Assembly: GCA_041875495.1 (NCBI GenBank)
Contig: CP112982.1
Span: 2,666,001 to 2,730,000 of the forward strand
DNA from: Halomonas sp. CH40
GTDB lineage: Bacteria > Pseudomonadota > Gammaproteobacteria > Pseudomonadales > Halomonadaceae
DNA: 64,000 bases
Reading direction: 5' to 3'
The notes beneath the pieces were generated by a model. The model saw only the letters and a program-made list of their open reading frames with translations, was not told where the DNA came from and made no database searches. Positions 28,109-37,682 of the stretch are shown here, piece after piece (positions within the stretch are counted from its first letter, which is position 1; every line of letters begins with the position of its first letter). Position numbers and translations under genes: made by a program.

Positions 28109-29119
28109 ATGACAGTAACGGCACCACCGATGGGCGCCAATAGCGACCAGAAAACGCGCAGCGTAGGGGTTGAAGTTGAATTTGCCGGATTGCCACCACG
28201 CGACACTGCCAACCTTGTACGCGAGCTTTTTGGTGGCACTATACAGGTTGATAGCCCTCATCGCCTGCATGTTGGTGATACGCGTTGGGGCGAATTTGGC
28301 ATAGAGCTGGACACCCAGTATGCCCACCCCGATGACGCCGTGCTGAACGAGCATGAAACCCTGGATACCGAGTGGGCGCGTCAGCAGCACCAGTTCCGGG
28401 TAGAGTTCCACCAGAAAACCCGTGAACTGATAGGTGATGTGGTCACCGGATTAGTACCCACCGAAATTGTCTGCCCGCCAGTTCCATGGGATGAGCTGGA
28501 CGAGCTTGATCGGCTTTTCGATGCTTTGCGCGAGCACGGCGCCAAAGGCACCGATGCCAGCCTGCTCTACGGGTTCGGCTTACACCTTAACCCGGAAGTC
28601 GCCAGCCAGGACGCCGATTACCTGCTATCCATCTTACGGGCTTACCTGCTGCTGGCTGCCTGGTTGCGCGAAGAGATCAAGGTCGACATTACCCGTGAAG
28701 TACTGCCGCATGCCAACCCCTTCCCCAAGGAATATGCCTTGAAGGTGCTGGCGGCCGACTATCAGCCTGATCTGGATGGCCTGATTGACGACTACCTTCA
28801 CTATAATCCAACGCGTAACCGCGAGCTGGATATGCTGCCACTGTTTGCCCACTTACGCCCGGACCATCCCCATAAACTCTTGCATAGCAAGCTGACCAAG
28901 GCGCGCCCCACCTTTCATTACCGGCTGCCCAACGCCCAGCTGTCTGAACCGGGCTGGGGGTCAGTCAGCGAATGGAACCGCTGGGTAGAGGTTGAAAAAC
29001 TGGCCGCTGACCGCGATACCCTCAGGCAGCGCTGTGCCGATTACATTAGCGATCAACAGCGGCCCTTCTACAAACGCTGGGCAGACAGACTGCAACACTG
29101 GTGGCAAAAGCGCCGCTAG
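28109..29119 (+). CDS. Putative amidoligase enzyme (PF12224-type)
   Basis: COOH-NH2 ligase of the glutamine-synthetase-like amidoligase family, 336 aa. The N-terminal SVGVEVEFAGL carries the acidic metal-binding GxExE strand, then WGEFGIELDTQY, a second acidic strand; FGLHLNPEVAS follows in the middle. The ATG at 28109 is preferred because AGGA lies just upstream; the frame opens at a TTG at 28085. A C26-type glutamine amidotransferase gene follows after a short gap, a pairing described for this family and proposed to make or cleave glutamyl-amide modified peptides. The natural substrate is unknown. Confidence 0.8.
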   Translation: MTVTAPPMGANSDQKTRSVGVEVEFAGLPPRDTANLVRELFGGTIQVDSPHRLHVGDTRWGEFGIELDTQYAHPDDAVLNEHETLDTEWARQQHQFRVEFHQKTRELIGDVVTGLVPTEIVCPPVPWDELDELDRLFDALREHGAKGTDASLLYGFGLHLNPEVASQDADYLLSILRAYLLLAAWLREEIKVDITREVLPHANPFPKEYALKVLAADYQPDLDGLIDDYLHYNPTRNRELDMLPLFAHLRPDHPHKLLHSKLTKARPTFHYRLPNAQLSEPGWGSVSEWNRWVEVEKLAADRDTLRQRCADYISDQQRPFYKRWADRLQHWWQKRR

Positions 29120-29176
29120 GGCAGCCGGCCACCAGACAGCTAACACTTTTCGCTCGCTGACAGGATGCTTTGCTTA

Positions 29177-29860
29177 ATGCCACGCCCCTTGATAGGAATT
29201 ACCACCTCTGACCACAAAAGCCGCCTGGCCTGGTGCTTTGACTGGTTTGCCGTATGGCGCCATGGCGGGCGCCCAGTGAGACTATCTCCCAAGCGCCCCA
29301 GGCCAACACAGCTGGATGGGCTGATTATCGGTGGCGGCGATGATATTCAGGCGCACCTTTATGATGCTGAAGTGCAGCTGGATGTGCGGGTTGACCCTGA
29401 GCGTGACGAACTGGAACTGGCGCTACTCGAACGCTTTATTCCTCAGCACACGCCGGTACTCGGCATCTGCCGGGGCGCTCAGCTGATCAATGTTCATCTT
29501 GGCGGCACCCTGGATCCGGATATCCATACCACTCACGAGGGGCTTAAACGCAGGCGTACGGTTCTCCCCCGCAAGACAGTGGATATCGTCGGCGATAGCC
29601 AGTTGCACCGCTTGCTTGGCGTTACCTGGTGTCGGGTTAACAGCCTGCATCATCAGGCCGTCAATGCAGCGGGCACGGGCGTCAGAATTGTCGCCCGTGA
29701 TCGGGATGGTCTGGTGCAGGGAATTGAATCCCAGGCGCATGATTTTCTGATAGGCGTGCAGTGGCACCCCGAATGGCTGATTTTCAACCGCCCTCAACAA
29801 CGCCTGATCCGCGCCCTGGTGGAAGCGGCCAGGCGGCGTCATTCACACTCAGAAGATTAA
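29177..29860 (+). CDS. Class I glutamine amidotransferase / gamma-glutamyl hydrolase (peptidase C26)
   Basis: PuuD-like gamma-glutamyl-gamma-aminobutyrate hydrolase family, 227 aa. The nucleophile elbow is [12 protein letters not shown] (C98), and the His partner is in [22 protein letters not shown] is the oxyanion-side loop. Start is ambiguous: ATG at 29165 sits directly on an AGG, ATG at 29177 begins the conserved [11 protein letters not shown]. It follows the amidoligase gene and probably acts on the amide or isopeptide bond that enzyme makes (inference). It converges with tpx. Confidence 0.8.
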   Translation: MPRPLIGITTSDHKSRLAWCFDWFAVWRHGGRPVRLSPKRPRPTQLDGLIIGGGDDIQAHLYDAEVQLDVRVDPERDELELALLERFIPQHTPVLGICRGAQLINVHLGGTLDPDIHTTHEGLKRRRTVLPRKTVDIVGDSQLHRLLGVTWCRVNSLHHQAVNAAGTGVRIVARDRDGLVQGIESQAHDFLIGVQWHPEWLIFNRPQQRLIRALVEAARRRHSHSED

Positions 29861-30360
29861 CTCAGCGCGGCCAGGGCAGCGTCATAGTCAGGTTCCTGCT
29901 TCACTTCGGCCACCAGTTCACTATGCAATACCGTATTATCGGCATCCAGCACCACGACGGCGCGGGCGCATAGCCCTTCCATCACATTGCCATGAAAGGC
30001 AACGCCCCAGGCTTCGCGGAACTCGGGATGACGAAAGGTCGACAGGGTTTCAACGTCATCCAGGCCTTCAGCGCCACAGAAGCGCTTGGCGGCAAAGGGC
30101 AGGTCTGCCGATACCACCAGCACCACGGTATCCGGCAGGGCAGAGGCCAGCTCATTGAAGCGCCGGGTAGATACCGCACAGGTGGGGGTATCCACACTGG
30201 GGATGATATTGAGCACCTTGCGCTGACCCGCAAAATTTTCAAGGGTCACATCTTTGAGGTCGGTGTTGGTCAAGGTGAGGGGCGGCGCCTTTTGCCCAAC
30301 TGCGGGTACATCTCCTTTGACTTCCATCGGCTCACCGCCGCGCGTTACATATGGCATCAT
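29857..30360 (-). CDS. tpx: Thiol peroxidase (Tpx, atypical 2-Cys peroxiredoxin)
   Basis: Reduces peroxides using thioredoxin. The 167-aa protein carries the peroxidatic Cys in [14 protein letters not shown] (C61) with its Thr and the conserved Arg later, and the resolving Cys in [10 protein letters not shown] (C95). That spacing is typical of Tpx. Its 3' end overlaps the preceding convergent amidotransferase stop by 4 bp. Two Met codons open the frame (30360 and 30357). Complete. Confidence 0.95.
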   Translation of the reverse strand: MMPYVTRGGEPMEVKGDVPAVGQKAPPLTLTNTDLKDVTLENFAGQRKVLNIIPSVDTPTCAVSTRRFNELASALPDTVVLVVSADLPFAAKRFCGAEGLDDVETLSTFRHPEFREAWGVAFHGNVMEGLCARAVVVLDADNTVLHSELVAEVKQEPDYDAALAALS

Positions 30361-30433
30361 TGACTCTCTGCGTGGGTTCAGGCCTCAGGCCTGAATGGTT
30401 GATTGGCACTTAAAGTAACATACAGGAATATCC

Positions 30434-31174
30434 ATGCCCTTACCTCCTGCTGTCAATACACTGGTGATTGTCAAAACCGGCGATGCCTTTGCCGATGTCA
30501 TCGCTGCTCATGGTGATTTCGAGACGCTATTTGAAAATCAGCTGGCAACAGCCTTGCCTTCAGGTATGCGGCTGGAGATACTCAATGCCCCCCGAGAGCC
30601 TTCCCTGCCCGCACCCGCTACCCTTGCTGGTATCGTGATTACCGGCTCTCACAGCATGGTCAGTGACGCCGAGCCCTGGAGCGAACGCCTGAAACCCTGG
30701 CTACAGCAGGCACTAAGCGCCAACGTTCCGATACTCGGCGTCTGTTATGGCCATCAGCTAATGGCCTCAGCTTTTGGCGGTTTGAGCGATTACCATCCTG
30801 ATGGGCGCGAATCAGGCACTCATGCCGTCCAGCTCACCCCAGAAGGCCAGGCCGATGCCCTGTTTGGCCAGTTACCCATGCGCTTCCTCGCGCACCTTAC
30901 TCACGCACAATCAGTGCTTGAAAAGCCTGAGGGCGCCACGGTATTGGCAAGTAATACCCATGATACCCATCAGGCACTGCGCTACGGGCCACGCCAGTGG
31001 AGCGTGCAGTTTCACCCTGAGTTCACTCCGGCGGTAATGCGTGCCTATCTGGAACATCAGACCGAGGCGCTGCAGCAGCAAGGCATGGATACCGAAGCAC
31101 TGCATCGCTCAGTGCAGGAAACCCCGGAAGCCACTGGGCTGTTGACGCGCTTTATGGCGTTTATCGACGCCTAG
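30434..31174 (+). CDS. GMP-synthase-like class I glutamine amidotransferase
   Basis: Stand-alone class I GATase domain, 246 aa. The nucleophile is C104 in PILGVCYGHQLMA and the His-Glu pair is in WSVQFHPEFT; GIVITGSHSMVSD is the preceding strand-loop. No synthetase domain is attached, so it is not GuaA. Homologues are usually named glutamine amidotransferase without known substrate. It is the second amidotransferase within 1.3 kb. A strong hairpin lies between it and the convergent helicase gene. Confidence 0.8.
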   Translation: MPLPPAVNTLVIVKTGDAFADVIAAHGDFETLFENQLATALPSGMRLEILNAPREPSLPAPATLAGIVITGSHSMVSDAEPWSERLKPWLQQALSANVPILGVCYGHQLMASAFGGLSDYHPDGRESGTHAVQLTPEGQADALFGQLPMRFLAHLTHAQSVLEKPEGATVLASNTHDTHQALRYGPRQWSVQFHPEFTPAVMRAYLEHQTEALQQQGMDTEALHRSVQETPEATGLLTRFMAFIDA

Positions 31175-31225
31175 AACAGACGGCAGGACGGGGATGATAA
31201 GCCGGTAGCCAACTGCTGGAACCAA

Positions 31226-31257
31226 AACGCCCCCGCACTTTTCAGTGCGAGGGCGTT
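31226..31257. terminator. Bidirectional intrinsic terminator
   Basis: AACGCCCCCGCACT (31226-31239) pairs with AGTGCGAGGGCGTT (31244-31257), one mismatch, loop TTTC. It lies between two convergent genes; minus-strand reading continues with TTGG and serves the helicase transcript. Confidence 0.7.
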
Positions 31258-31279
31258 ATCAGCCTGAGGCGTTAGCGGA

Positions 31280-33004
31280 TCAAGCTGTTTCGCGACGACG
31301 TACCGGCGCGCCACCTTCCGGGCGACGACGGGGCACACGCTCGGGCGCACTGTCTTCGCTGATTTCAAGAGGGCGACCGGCAACACGGGCGCGACCCATC
31401 TTGGTCAGAATGGTGCTTGGCAAGCCGCTTGGCAGCTCAACCACTGAGAAGGCGTTGCGAATATCGATTCGCCCGATACGCGCACCTTCAATGCCACCTT
31501 CATTGGCCAGCGCGCCTACCAGCTGACCCGGCTTGACGCCATCTTTATGGCCAACTGATACGCGATAGCGGGTCATGCCTTCAGACGGCGTGCGCTCACG
31601 ACGCGGGCCACCACGACTTTCGCCAGCACCACCTGCACGCTCACGCGGGGCACGCTCTTTGCGGGGTGCCTGCAAGCGGCCAATCGGTGCTTCATCAGCA
31701 CGTGCCATGGCAGAGAATGCACAGGCCAGCTCAATCGGGTCGTAACCTTCTTCAACCAGACGCTCAACCAGAGCACGCTGTTCGTCGGCACCCTTGGTCA
31801 GGGCAGCGATGACGCGCTGATGGAAAGCCTCATCACGATGTGCACGGATAGCGGACTCGTCCGGCAGCGGCATTTCGCTCATTTTCTGGCCGGTCGCCTG
31901 TTCCATCCAACCGATCTTGCGGGCTTCACGGAAACCGGCGAAGGTAATCGCGATACCGCTGCGGCCGGCACGGCCAGTACGCCCGATACGGTGGGTGTAG
32001 GCTTCGGAATCCTGCGGCAGATCGTAGTTGATTACGTGGGTGATGCGCGACACATCCAGGCCACGCGCGGCCACGTCAGTGGCGATCAGGACATCAACCT
32101 TGCTGCGCTTGAGACGCGTAATAGTGCGCTCACGCAGGCTCTGATCCAGATCACCTGACAGGCCGGCGGCGTTGACACCACGGGCGGTCAGCTGCTCAAC
32201 CAGAGTTGTACAGGCAGCACGGGTACGCACGAAGACGATAGCCGCATCAACCGGCTCGACTTCAAGAATACGCGCCAGGGCTTCCAGCTTGGCGCCACCA
32301 TCGACACGCACGACACGCTGCTCGATGTTCTCACCCGTCGTGGTGCGCGACTCAATCGCCACCTTAACCGGATCAACCAGGTAACGGTTGACGATACGTT
32401 CGATTTCAGTCGGCAGAGTCGCCGAGAAAAACACGCGCTGAGCGTCTTTAGGCGTATCAGCAACAACACGCTTGACGTCATCGATGAAGCCCATACGCAG
32501 CATTTCATCGGCTTCATCCAACACCAGGGCTGACAGGCCGTTAAGCTTGAGGCTGCCACGGTCCAGGTGATCAATGATACGACCCGGCGTACCGACGATA
32601 ACCTGGGCGCCACGCTTGAGCGCCTGCATCTGTTCGCGGTATTCCATGCCACCACACAGGATGGCCACTTCCAGGCCTTTCAGATTCTGGCCATAGCTTG
32701 AAAACGATGCAGCTACCTGCTGCGCAAGCTCACGGGTTGGCGCCATTACCAACACCTGGGGCTCACGACGGGTCAGTTCCAGACGTGAAAGCAGCGGTAA
32801 TGCAAAAGCAGCCGTCTTGCCGGTGCCGGTCTGAGCCTGGCCCAGCATATCGCGGCCTTCCAGCAACGCGGGAATAGTTTTCACCTGAATAGGTGACGGC
32901 GTTTTATAGCCGAGAGTTTCAACAGCAGACAAAACGGCAGGCAACAGAGCCAGATCGCCAAAACTTTCGCCAACAGCGGGCGAATCGACAGAAGTCGTGG
33001 TCAT
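31280..33004 (-). CDS. deaD: DEAD-box ATP-dependent RNA helicase (DeaD/CsdA type)
   Basis: 574-aa RNA helicase acting in ribosome assembly and cold-shock RNA remodelling (family knowledge). All core motifs are visible: Q-motif TPIQVKTIPALLEG, AQTGTGKTAAF, PTRELAQQV, TPGRIIDHL, LDEADEML, FSATLP, ATDVAARGLDVSRI, HRIGRTGRAG. A C-terminal DbpA-type RNA-binding domain (TRYRVSVGHKDGVKPGQLVGAL onward) follows an Arg/Gly-rich linker, and the protein ends in a basic tail. The 419-bp gap upstream fits the long leaders of csdA genes. Confidence 0.93.
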   Translation of the reverse strand: MTTTSVDSPAVGESFGDLALLPAVLSAVETLGYKTPSPIQVKTIPALLEGRDMLGQAQTGTGKTAAFALPLLSRLELTRREPQVLVMAPTRELAQQVAASFSSYGQNLKGLEVAILCGGMEYREQMQALKRGAQVIVGTPGRIIDHLDRGSLKLNGLSALVLDEADEMLRMGFIDDVKRVVADTPKDAQRVFFSATLPTEIERIVNRYLVDPVKVAIESRTTTGENIEQRVVRVDGGAKLEALARILEVEPVDAAIVFVRTRAACTTLVEQLTARGVNAAGLSGDLDQSLRERTITRLKRSKVDVLIATDVAARGLDVSRITHVINYDLPQDSEAYTHRIGRTGRAGRSGIAITFAGFREARKIGWMEQATGQKMSEMPLPDESAIRAHRDEAFHQRVIAALTKGADEQRALVERLVEEGYDPIELACAFSAMARADEAPIGRLQAPRKERAPRERAGGAGESRGGPRRERTPSEGMTRYRVSVGHKDGVKPGQLVGALANEGGIEGARIGRIDIRNAFSVVELPSGLPSTILTKMGRARVAGRPLEISEDSAPERVPRRRPEGGAPVRRRETA

Positions 33005-33423
33005 TAATCACACCTTGGTAGGCCGATATATAAACGGCAAAAAAACATCAAAAGCGTCTCTGACTCGATGACGAGCAGAACTCGATTCATGCAGCACAAC
33101 TGCAAGCGGCAGAAGGCATTATAGGGAGTCGGAGACGCCGGTCGCACCAAGCATTGACAGCCAGAACCGCGTTGGCGGGCTGACCGCTGTGGCGACCTTC
33201 TGCGCCAGCTTTGGAAACAGACAATGAGTCTGTTCAGCGGCGCGCCATCTTCACACATCAATGAGCGCTCTCGGGGAGGCTCTGCGCTAGCCTGAACGTT
33301 TGTACTCAGGCATTCGTCATGATGGAGGGGTCAACACATGCGAGGAGAGCGCATACTAACATCGTGCTGATCATTTGGCCAGCACGATGGCTTTTCTTTA
33401 CGCGCCTGCCGTGCAAGTGTGGA
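33005..33423. promoter_or_regulatory. Gene-free leader/intergenic region upstream of deaD
   Basis: No supported gene: the 85-codon minus-strand frame here lacks domain-like features and abuts the helicase start, so it is read as leader. The left part probably encodes a long 5' untranslated leader of deaD, and the right part holds a hairpin at 33360-33389. No specific promoter was identified by eye. Confidence 0.4.
33360..33389. terminator. Hairpin with T-rich tail
   Basis: CATCGTGCTG (33360-33369) pairs perfectly with CAGCACGATG (33380-33389). On the plus strand GCTTTTCTTTA follows. It lies 35 bp past the stop of the minus-strand glutathione transferase gene, so it probably ends that transcript despite a poorer tail in that direction. 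Confidence 0.5.
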
Positions 33424-34422
33424 TCAGTCGCTGTGCTGCCAGACGCCCTTTCCGGCCAGGCGGGCACGGTCATGGGGGCGGTCAAAGTCCAGCAAGGGGC
33501 CTGCCGGCACGATACGCGTAGGGTTGATCATTTCATGGCTGTAGTAATAATGGCGCTTGATATGATCCATATTGACCGTTTCCGCCACACCCGGCCATTG
33601 ATAGATTTCACGCAGGTAATTGGAGAGATTGGGGTAATCCTCAATGCGCTTTAAATTACATTTAAAATGGCCATGGTAGACAGCATCGAAGCGTACCAGG
33701 GTGGTAAAGAGGCGAATATCCGCTTCGGTCAGCCATTCACCAGCCAGGTAACGCTGTTGACCCAGACGCTGCTCCATGCGTTCCAGAGAATCAAACAAGG
33801 CGGTCACGTGCTTTTCATACACCAACTGCTCAGTGGCAAAGCCTGATTTATACACGCCATTGTTGATGTGTTCATAGACATCGGCGTTGACCGCATCAAT
33901 GTCTTCTTGCAGCGCAGGCGGATAAAAATCCAGCCGATTGCCGGTAATATCATCAAAGGCCTGATTGAAGATGCGTAACAGATCGGCGGACTCGTTATTG
34001 ACGATCACGCTGCGTTGCTTGTCCCAAAGCGCTGGCACGGTAACCCGGCCGGTATAGTGCGGGTCGGTCAGGGTATAAAGCTGATGATGAAAGTTCACGC
34101 CATTGATGGGGTCACCGCTTGACCCTTCGCTTTGCTCATAGGTCCACCCCTGATCCAGCATCAGCGGGCTAACGTGGGAGGCGCCTACCAGATCATCAAG
34201 CCCTTTGAGTACGCGCATGATCATGACCCGATGCGCCCAGGGGCAGGCAAGCGACACGTAAAGATGATAACGCCCGGCTTCTGCCGGGTGGCTGTTAACA
34301 CCCTGCGGTGCATGACGACCTACCCAATCACGTAGCTGGGCGGATTCGCGCACAAATTCACCGCCGTGCTTGTCGGTGTCATACCACTGATCCTGCCAAT
34401 TACCTTCAACCAAAAGCCCCAT
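33424..34422 (-). CDS. yqjG: Glutathionyl-hydroquinone reductase (ECM4/YqjG family GST)
   Basis: Xi-class glutathione transferase that reduces S-glutathionyl-hydroquinones. The 332-aa protein has the catalytic Cys in YVSLACPWAHRVMIM near residue 63, the thioredoxin-like N-terminal domain, then the all-helical GST C domain (YLAGEWLTEADIRLFTTLVRFDAVYHGHFKCN). The ATG at 34422 is chosen over the upstream 34479 because AGGAGG lies just before it. A LysR regulator on the same strand precedes it by 126 bp. Confidence 0.9.
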   Translation of the reverse strand: MGLLVEGNWQDQWYDTDKHGGEFVRESAQLRDWVGRHAPQGVNSHPAEAGRYHLYVSLACPWAHRVMIMRVLKGLDDLVGASHVSPLMLDQGWTYEQSEGSSGDPINGVNFHHQLYTLTDPHYTGRVTVPALWDKQRSVIVNNESADLLRIFNQAFDDITGNRLDFYPPALQEDIDAVNADVYEHINNGVYKSGFATEQLVYEKHVTALFDSLERMEQRLGQQRYLAGEWLTEADIRLFTTLVRFDAVYHGHFKCNLKRIEDYPNLSNYLREIYQWPGVAETVNMDHIKRHYYYSHEMINPTRIVPAGPLLDFDRPHDRARLAGKGVWQHSD

Positions 34423-34548
34423 GGAGCGCCTCCTGAATATAACGGATGATATTGCCAACGGCGGGCTCCCGTTAAACAAAAGCGCCCAGAAGACAACATC
34501 TCAAGGCGTTCAGCATACCCATGCTGCGGAAGGCCACAAGCGCATGTT

Positions 34549-35469
34549 TTACGGTGTAACGTTCGACTCAGTCGAATCATGCGGCGTACATTTTATCACC
34601 GCCTGTTTCAGCGCTTTCGCCATGGCATGAGCGGCAGGCCCCGCCCGATCACGGTCACGAAAGATTATCTGGATGGGCACTTCACGTATGGCACCTGCCG
34701 TAAGAGGCAGTGGCTTCAGGCGTTTGGCAGCCAGGTCCTCGGCGATGCGGGTTTCCGGCAGCCAGGCAAAGCCCAGCCCACGCTTGACCATATCCAGAGA
34801 TGTATGCAGGTGCCCGACTGTCCAACGCTGTTCGGCCTTCAGCCAGCCCGCGTTAGCCGATTGACGCAGGGCGCTGTCGCGCACAACCAGTTGGCGGTAC
34901 TGCGCCAGATCACGCAAATCCAGCGCCCGCCCCAGCTGATGAAGCGGATGCTCCGGATGGGCAACCGCTATAAAACGGGCGTTGACCAAAGGCTCACCCA
35001 AAAACCCCTGAGCCTCCAACCCGGAAATCACCAGATCCGCGCGGGCGTCATACAGCATTTCGATCCCGCCGTTGAGTACACTTTCATGCAGTTGCACCCG
35101 TACTTGAGGATATTCTGCTGAAAACTGCTCAAGGGCTCGGGCCTGCGCTGATTCAGGAAAGGTCTGATCAATGGCAACGACAATTTCCGCCTCAAGCCCG
35201 GACGCCAGCCTGGCAGCAACATCCTCAAGGGAGGCCGAGCTTTCAATCAACTGCCGGGCACGGCGCAGCAGCAGCTCACCGGCTTCGGTCAAACGCACCT
35301 GGCGCCCTACTGGCTCAAGCACCTGTACACCAAGCTGCTCTTCCAGCTTATGAACGGCATGGTTCAGGGTTGACGGACTTTTATGAATGGCTTCCGCCGC
35401 GCGGGCAAAGCCACCGTGGTCTACAACAGCGGCCAACATCTGCCATTGGGCAAGTGTGACTCGTGACAT
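34549..35469 (-). CDS. LysR-family transcriptional regulator
   Basis: 306-aa LTTR. The N-terminal winged helix-turn-helix (LAQWQMLAAVVDHGGFARAAEAIHKSPSTLNHAVHKLEEQLG) is followed by a periplasmic-binding-type effector domain (EAEIVVAIDQTFPES, YDARADLVISGLEAQ, RGLGFAWLPETRIAEDL). Effector unknown. It is upstream of, and on the same strand as, the hydroquinone reductase gene, which may be one of its targets (inference). Confidence 0.88.
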   Translation of the reverse strand: MSRVTLAQWQMLAAVVDHGGFARAAEAIHKSPSTLNHAVHKLEEQLGVQVLEPVGRQVRLTEAGELLLRRARQLIESSASLEDVAARLASGLEAEIVVAIDQTFPESAQARALEQFSAEYPQVRVQLHESVLNGGIEMLYDARADLVISGLEAQGFLGEPLVNARFIAVAHPEHPLHQLGRALDLRDLAQYRQLVVRDSALRQSANAGWLKAEQRWTVGHLHTSLDMVKRGLGFAWLPETRIAEDLAAKRLKPLPLTAGAIREVPIQIIFRDRDRAGPAAHAMAKALKQAVIKCTPHDSTESNVTP

Positions 35470-35941
35470 TTCGAATTCCTCGACGCTTTACGGCAAAACC
35501 TTGCGCTTAATTTTCGAAAAACTCGCACCATAATGCCATTAAATCCGTTCAGATGGTGATTCGGCCGTCGAACACAGCAAAAAAATAGACCGCTGCGCAA
35601 AAGTTAACCAAAGGCATCATGTGATGAAGGAAGGTAGTGTCGGTGGTGATAAAGCAGGCACTTTGCTGACACTACATTAAGCGCCACATTCACCTTTATT
35701 CACATTTTTGCTGTTATTTTTAAGCAAACTAGCTGTTAAGGTGTTGAGTGTCTTAAAAAACAACGTTTGATTACTCAAACCCTACCTTCTCTGAAATACG
35801 CTACGAGCCTCAAGGCTTGTCGTACATACCCAAGTGTATATCCATACAGTCTGTTCACTTACCCTGTCATAGGGTAAAGTCATTCAATAATTATCTTTTT
35901 ATGTTACTTTTTTATTTATCTAGCCGGTGGTTAATTTACCT
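35470..35941. promoter_or_regulatory. AT-rich divergent intergenic region with inverted repeats
   Basis: A 472-bp gene-free, clearly AT-richer stretch between the LysR gene and the M23 peptidase. It holds two inverted repeats: GTAGTGTC (35634-35641) with GACACTAC (35668-35675), and TTACCCT (35859-35865) with AGGGTAA (35871-35877). Either could be an operator or leader hairpin. No rRNA, tRNA or convincing small ORF was seen. Confidence 0.45.
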
Positions 35942-37609
35942 ATGTTGCGAATTCTTCATTCGCTGCCTCGCACCCATAAGTTATTGTTATTACCAGTGGC
36001 TACCATGGTCACGGTGCTGGGCACACAAAAGTTACTGACGCTGTACCAAGATCATCAAATGCTGAACTCTCCTTCCGAGAGTGTGTATTTGCCCCTCTCT
36101 GAAAATGCGTCTCCTGGCCTTCCTTCATTGCATGAAGAAAAAACGCCAGTGGCAAACGCCATAGACAGAGCCTCACGCGCCATTGATATCACTCGCCATA
36201 ATATAGCGGCCGCCGAGCTTCAGCCGCCGGGACTGGCTGACTTCAACATGGTCAGCAGTGCCAACGCCACCTCACAGACTGGCCAGGATGCTCAACTCGC
36301 AACCGCGCTGGACGAAGGCGCCCTGCATATTGCCGTCGTACTTGGCACCCTTACTAACGGCATGCTGGAAGTACCCTCGCGCCCTGATCAGGACGAAATC
36401 ATTGCCGATGCCACCTCTTATGAGGATTACGATATCGACCTGGTAGACACAAGGTCTTATCTTGATTCTGAGCTGGCCGCTGAAGAACCTTATGTACCCG
36501 AATGGCAGACGCACCTGATCAGCCCAGGGGAAACTTTTGCTGTTGTTGCTCAGGACGTGCTGAGTATGGGCTACAGTGAAGTGCTTGCACTGCTTGAGCA
36601 AATGCCTAATCCGCGCCTATTGACCCACTGGCGAGCTGACCAGCATTTTGACTACCAGCTAGATGAGCAGGGCGATTTACTGGCTCTTAAAATGATGCAT
36701 AACCGTCGCGACGGCGTGCTCATTGAACGCTCTGAAGAAGAGCTCGATATTACCGTGATTGAACGTCAGGGTGAGCCAGTCCAGCGCCTCTATGCTGGTA
36801 CTCTTAGTGGCAGCTTCGCCCGTTCAGCGCAGTCTACCGGCTTGGGTAGTGATGTTGTTACTGATGTAACTCAACTCCTTGAAAAAAAGTATGATTTTCG
36901 CCGCGACAGCCGACGTGGTGATCGTTTTCAGGTGTTGGTCGAGTCCGATATGATTGATGGCCATGCCTTTGATTCACGGGTGCTGGCAGTTCGCTATGAA
37001 GGCGAACGCATGGATTTGACGCTGGTACGCAATGTGTCTGATGACAACTTCTATACTGCGGAAGGCAGTAGCCTTGACCCTTCCTTTTCACGCTACCCTT
37101 TTCAGGGCAGCTACCGGTTAAGCTCAAACTTCAATCCGCGCCGCAAGCACCCGGTGACCGGGCGAATCTCACCGCATAATGGCACTGATTTTGCCATGCC
37201 AATTGGTACGCCGATCACTTCACCCGCCAATGGACGCGTCGACCGTGTGGATTACCACAGCGCCGCCGGGCGCTATGTGGTGATTACCCATGACAATGGC
37301 TATCGCACCCGCTACCTGCACCTGTCCCGTTCCTTGGTCAAGCCGGGTGAGCGTGTAGAAATGGGTGAAAAAATTGCTTTATCAGGCAATACCGGGCGCA
37401 GTACTGGGCCGCACCTTCACTATGAAGTTCATGTTAACAATGCACCGGTCAACGCCATGAATGTTGACCTGCCGGAAAACACCAGCTTGAGCGGTAATGC
37501 GCTGCTAGCTTTCCAGCGCCAGGCAGCGCCTGTGCTGGCCGCCCTGGATAGCGGTGAAACCGGCAATATAAGCGTTGCAGCTTATTCATCTGAAGGCGAA
37601 GACGAATAA
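35942..37609 (+). CDS. M23-family murein endopeptidase (MepM-like)
   Basis: Envelope-bound zinc metallopeptidase acting on peptidoglycan cross-links. An N-terminal hydrophobic anchor (about 12-30) is followed by an acidic stretch, a LysM-like or OapA-type region (HLISPGETFAVVAQDVLSMGYSEVLALL), then the M23 domain. Its zinc motifs are HNGTDFAMPIGTPI (His, Asp), RYLHLSR and GPHLHYEVHVN. GTG at 35927 is an alternative start; neither has a strong ribosome site. A 13-bp hairpin ends the gene. Next to two L,D-transpeptidase-type genes, so cell-wall remodelling is the local theme. Confidence 0.87.
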   Translation: MLRILHSLPRTHKLLLLPVATMVTVLGTQKLLTLYQDHQMLNSPSESVYLPLSENASPGLPSLHEEKTPVANAIDRASRAIDITRHNIAAAELQPPGLADFNMVSSANATSQTGQDAQLATALDEGALHIAVVLGTLTNGMLEVPSRPDQDEIIADATSYEDYDIDLVDTRSYLDSELAAEEPYVPEWQTHLISPGETFAVVAQDVLSMGYSEVLALLEQMPNPRLLTHWRADQHFDYQLDEQGDLLALKMMHNRRDGVLIERSEEELDITVIERQGEPVQRLYAGTLSGSFARSAQSTGLGSDVVTDVTQLLEKKYDFRRDSRRGDRFQVLVESDMIDGHAFDSRVLAVRYEGERMDLTLVRNVSDDNFYTAEGSSLDPSFSRYPFQGSYRLSSNFNPRRKHPVTGRISPHNGTDFAMPIGTPITSPANGRVDRVDYHSAAGRYVVITHDNGYRTRYLHLSRSLVKPGERVEMGEKIALSGNTGRSTGPHLHYEVHVNNAPVNAMNVDLPENTSLSGNALLAFQRQAAPVLAALDSGETGNISVAAYSSEGEDE

Positions 37610-37627
37610 ATAACCGCTTATCTGTTG

Positions 37628-37677
37628 ATACCATCAGCAAATGCTCGACGACAGTTTTGAGAAATTGCTGATGGTAT
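37628..37677. terminator. Inverted repeat between convergent cell-wall genes
   Basis: ATACCATCAGCAA (37628-37640) and TTGCTGATGGTAT (37665-37677) are perfect inverted copies around a 24-nt loop. It lies between two convergent stops, 18 bp after one and 5 bp from the other. Plus-strand tail TCAGTTTATT is mildly T-rich. Confidence 0.5.
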
Positions 37678-37682
37678 TCAGT

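Noticed and set aside
33004..33261. 85-codon minus-strand frame directly before deaD
   Set aside because: Composition is Cys/Arg/Ser-rich without motifs and the position fits a long helicase leader.
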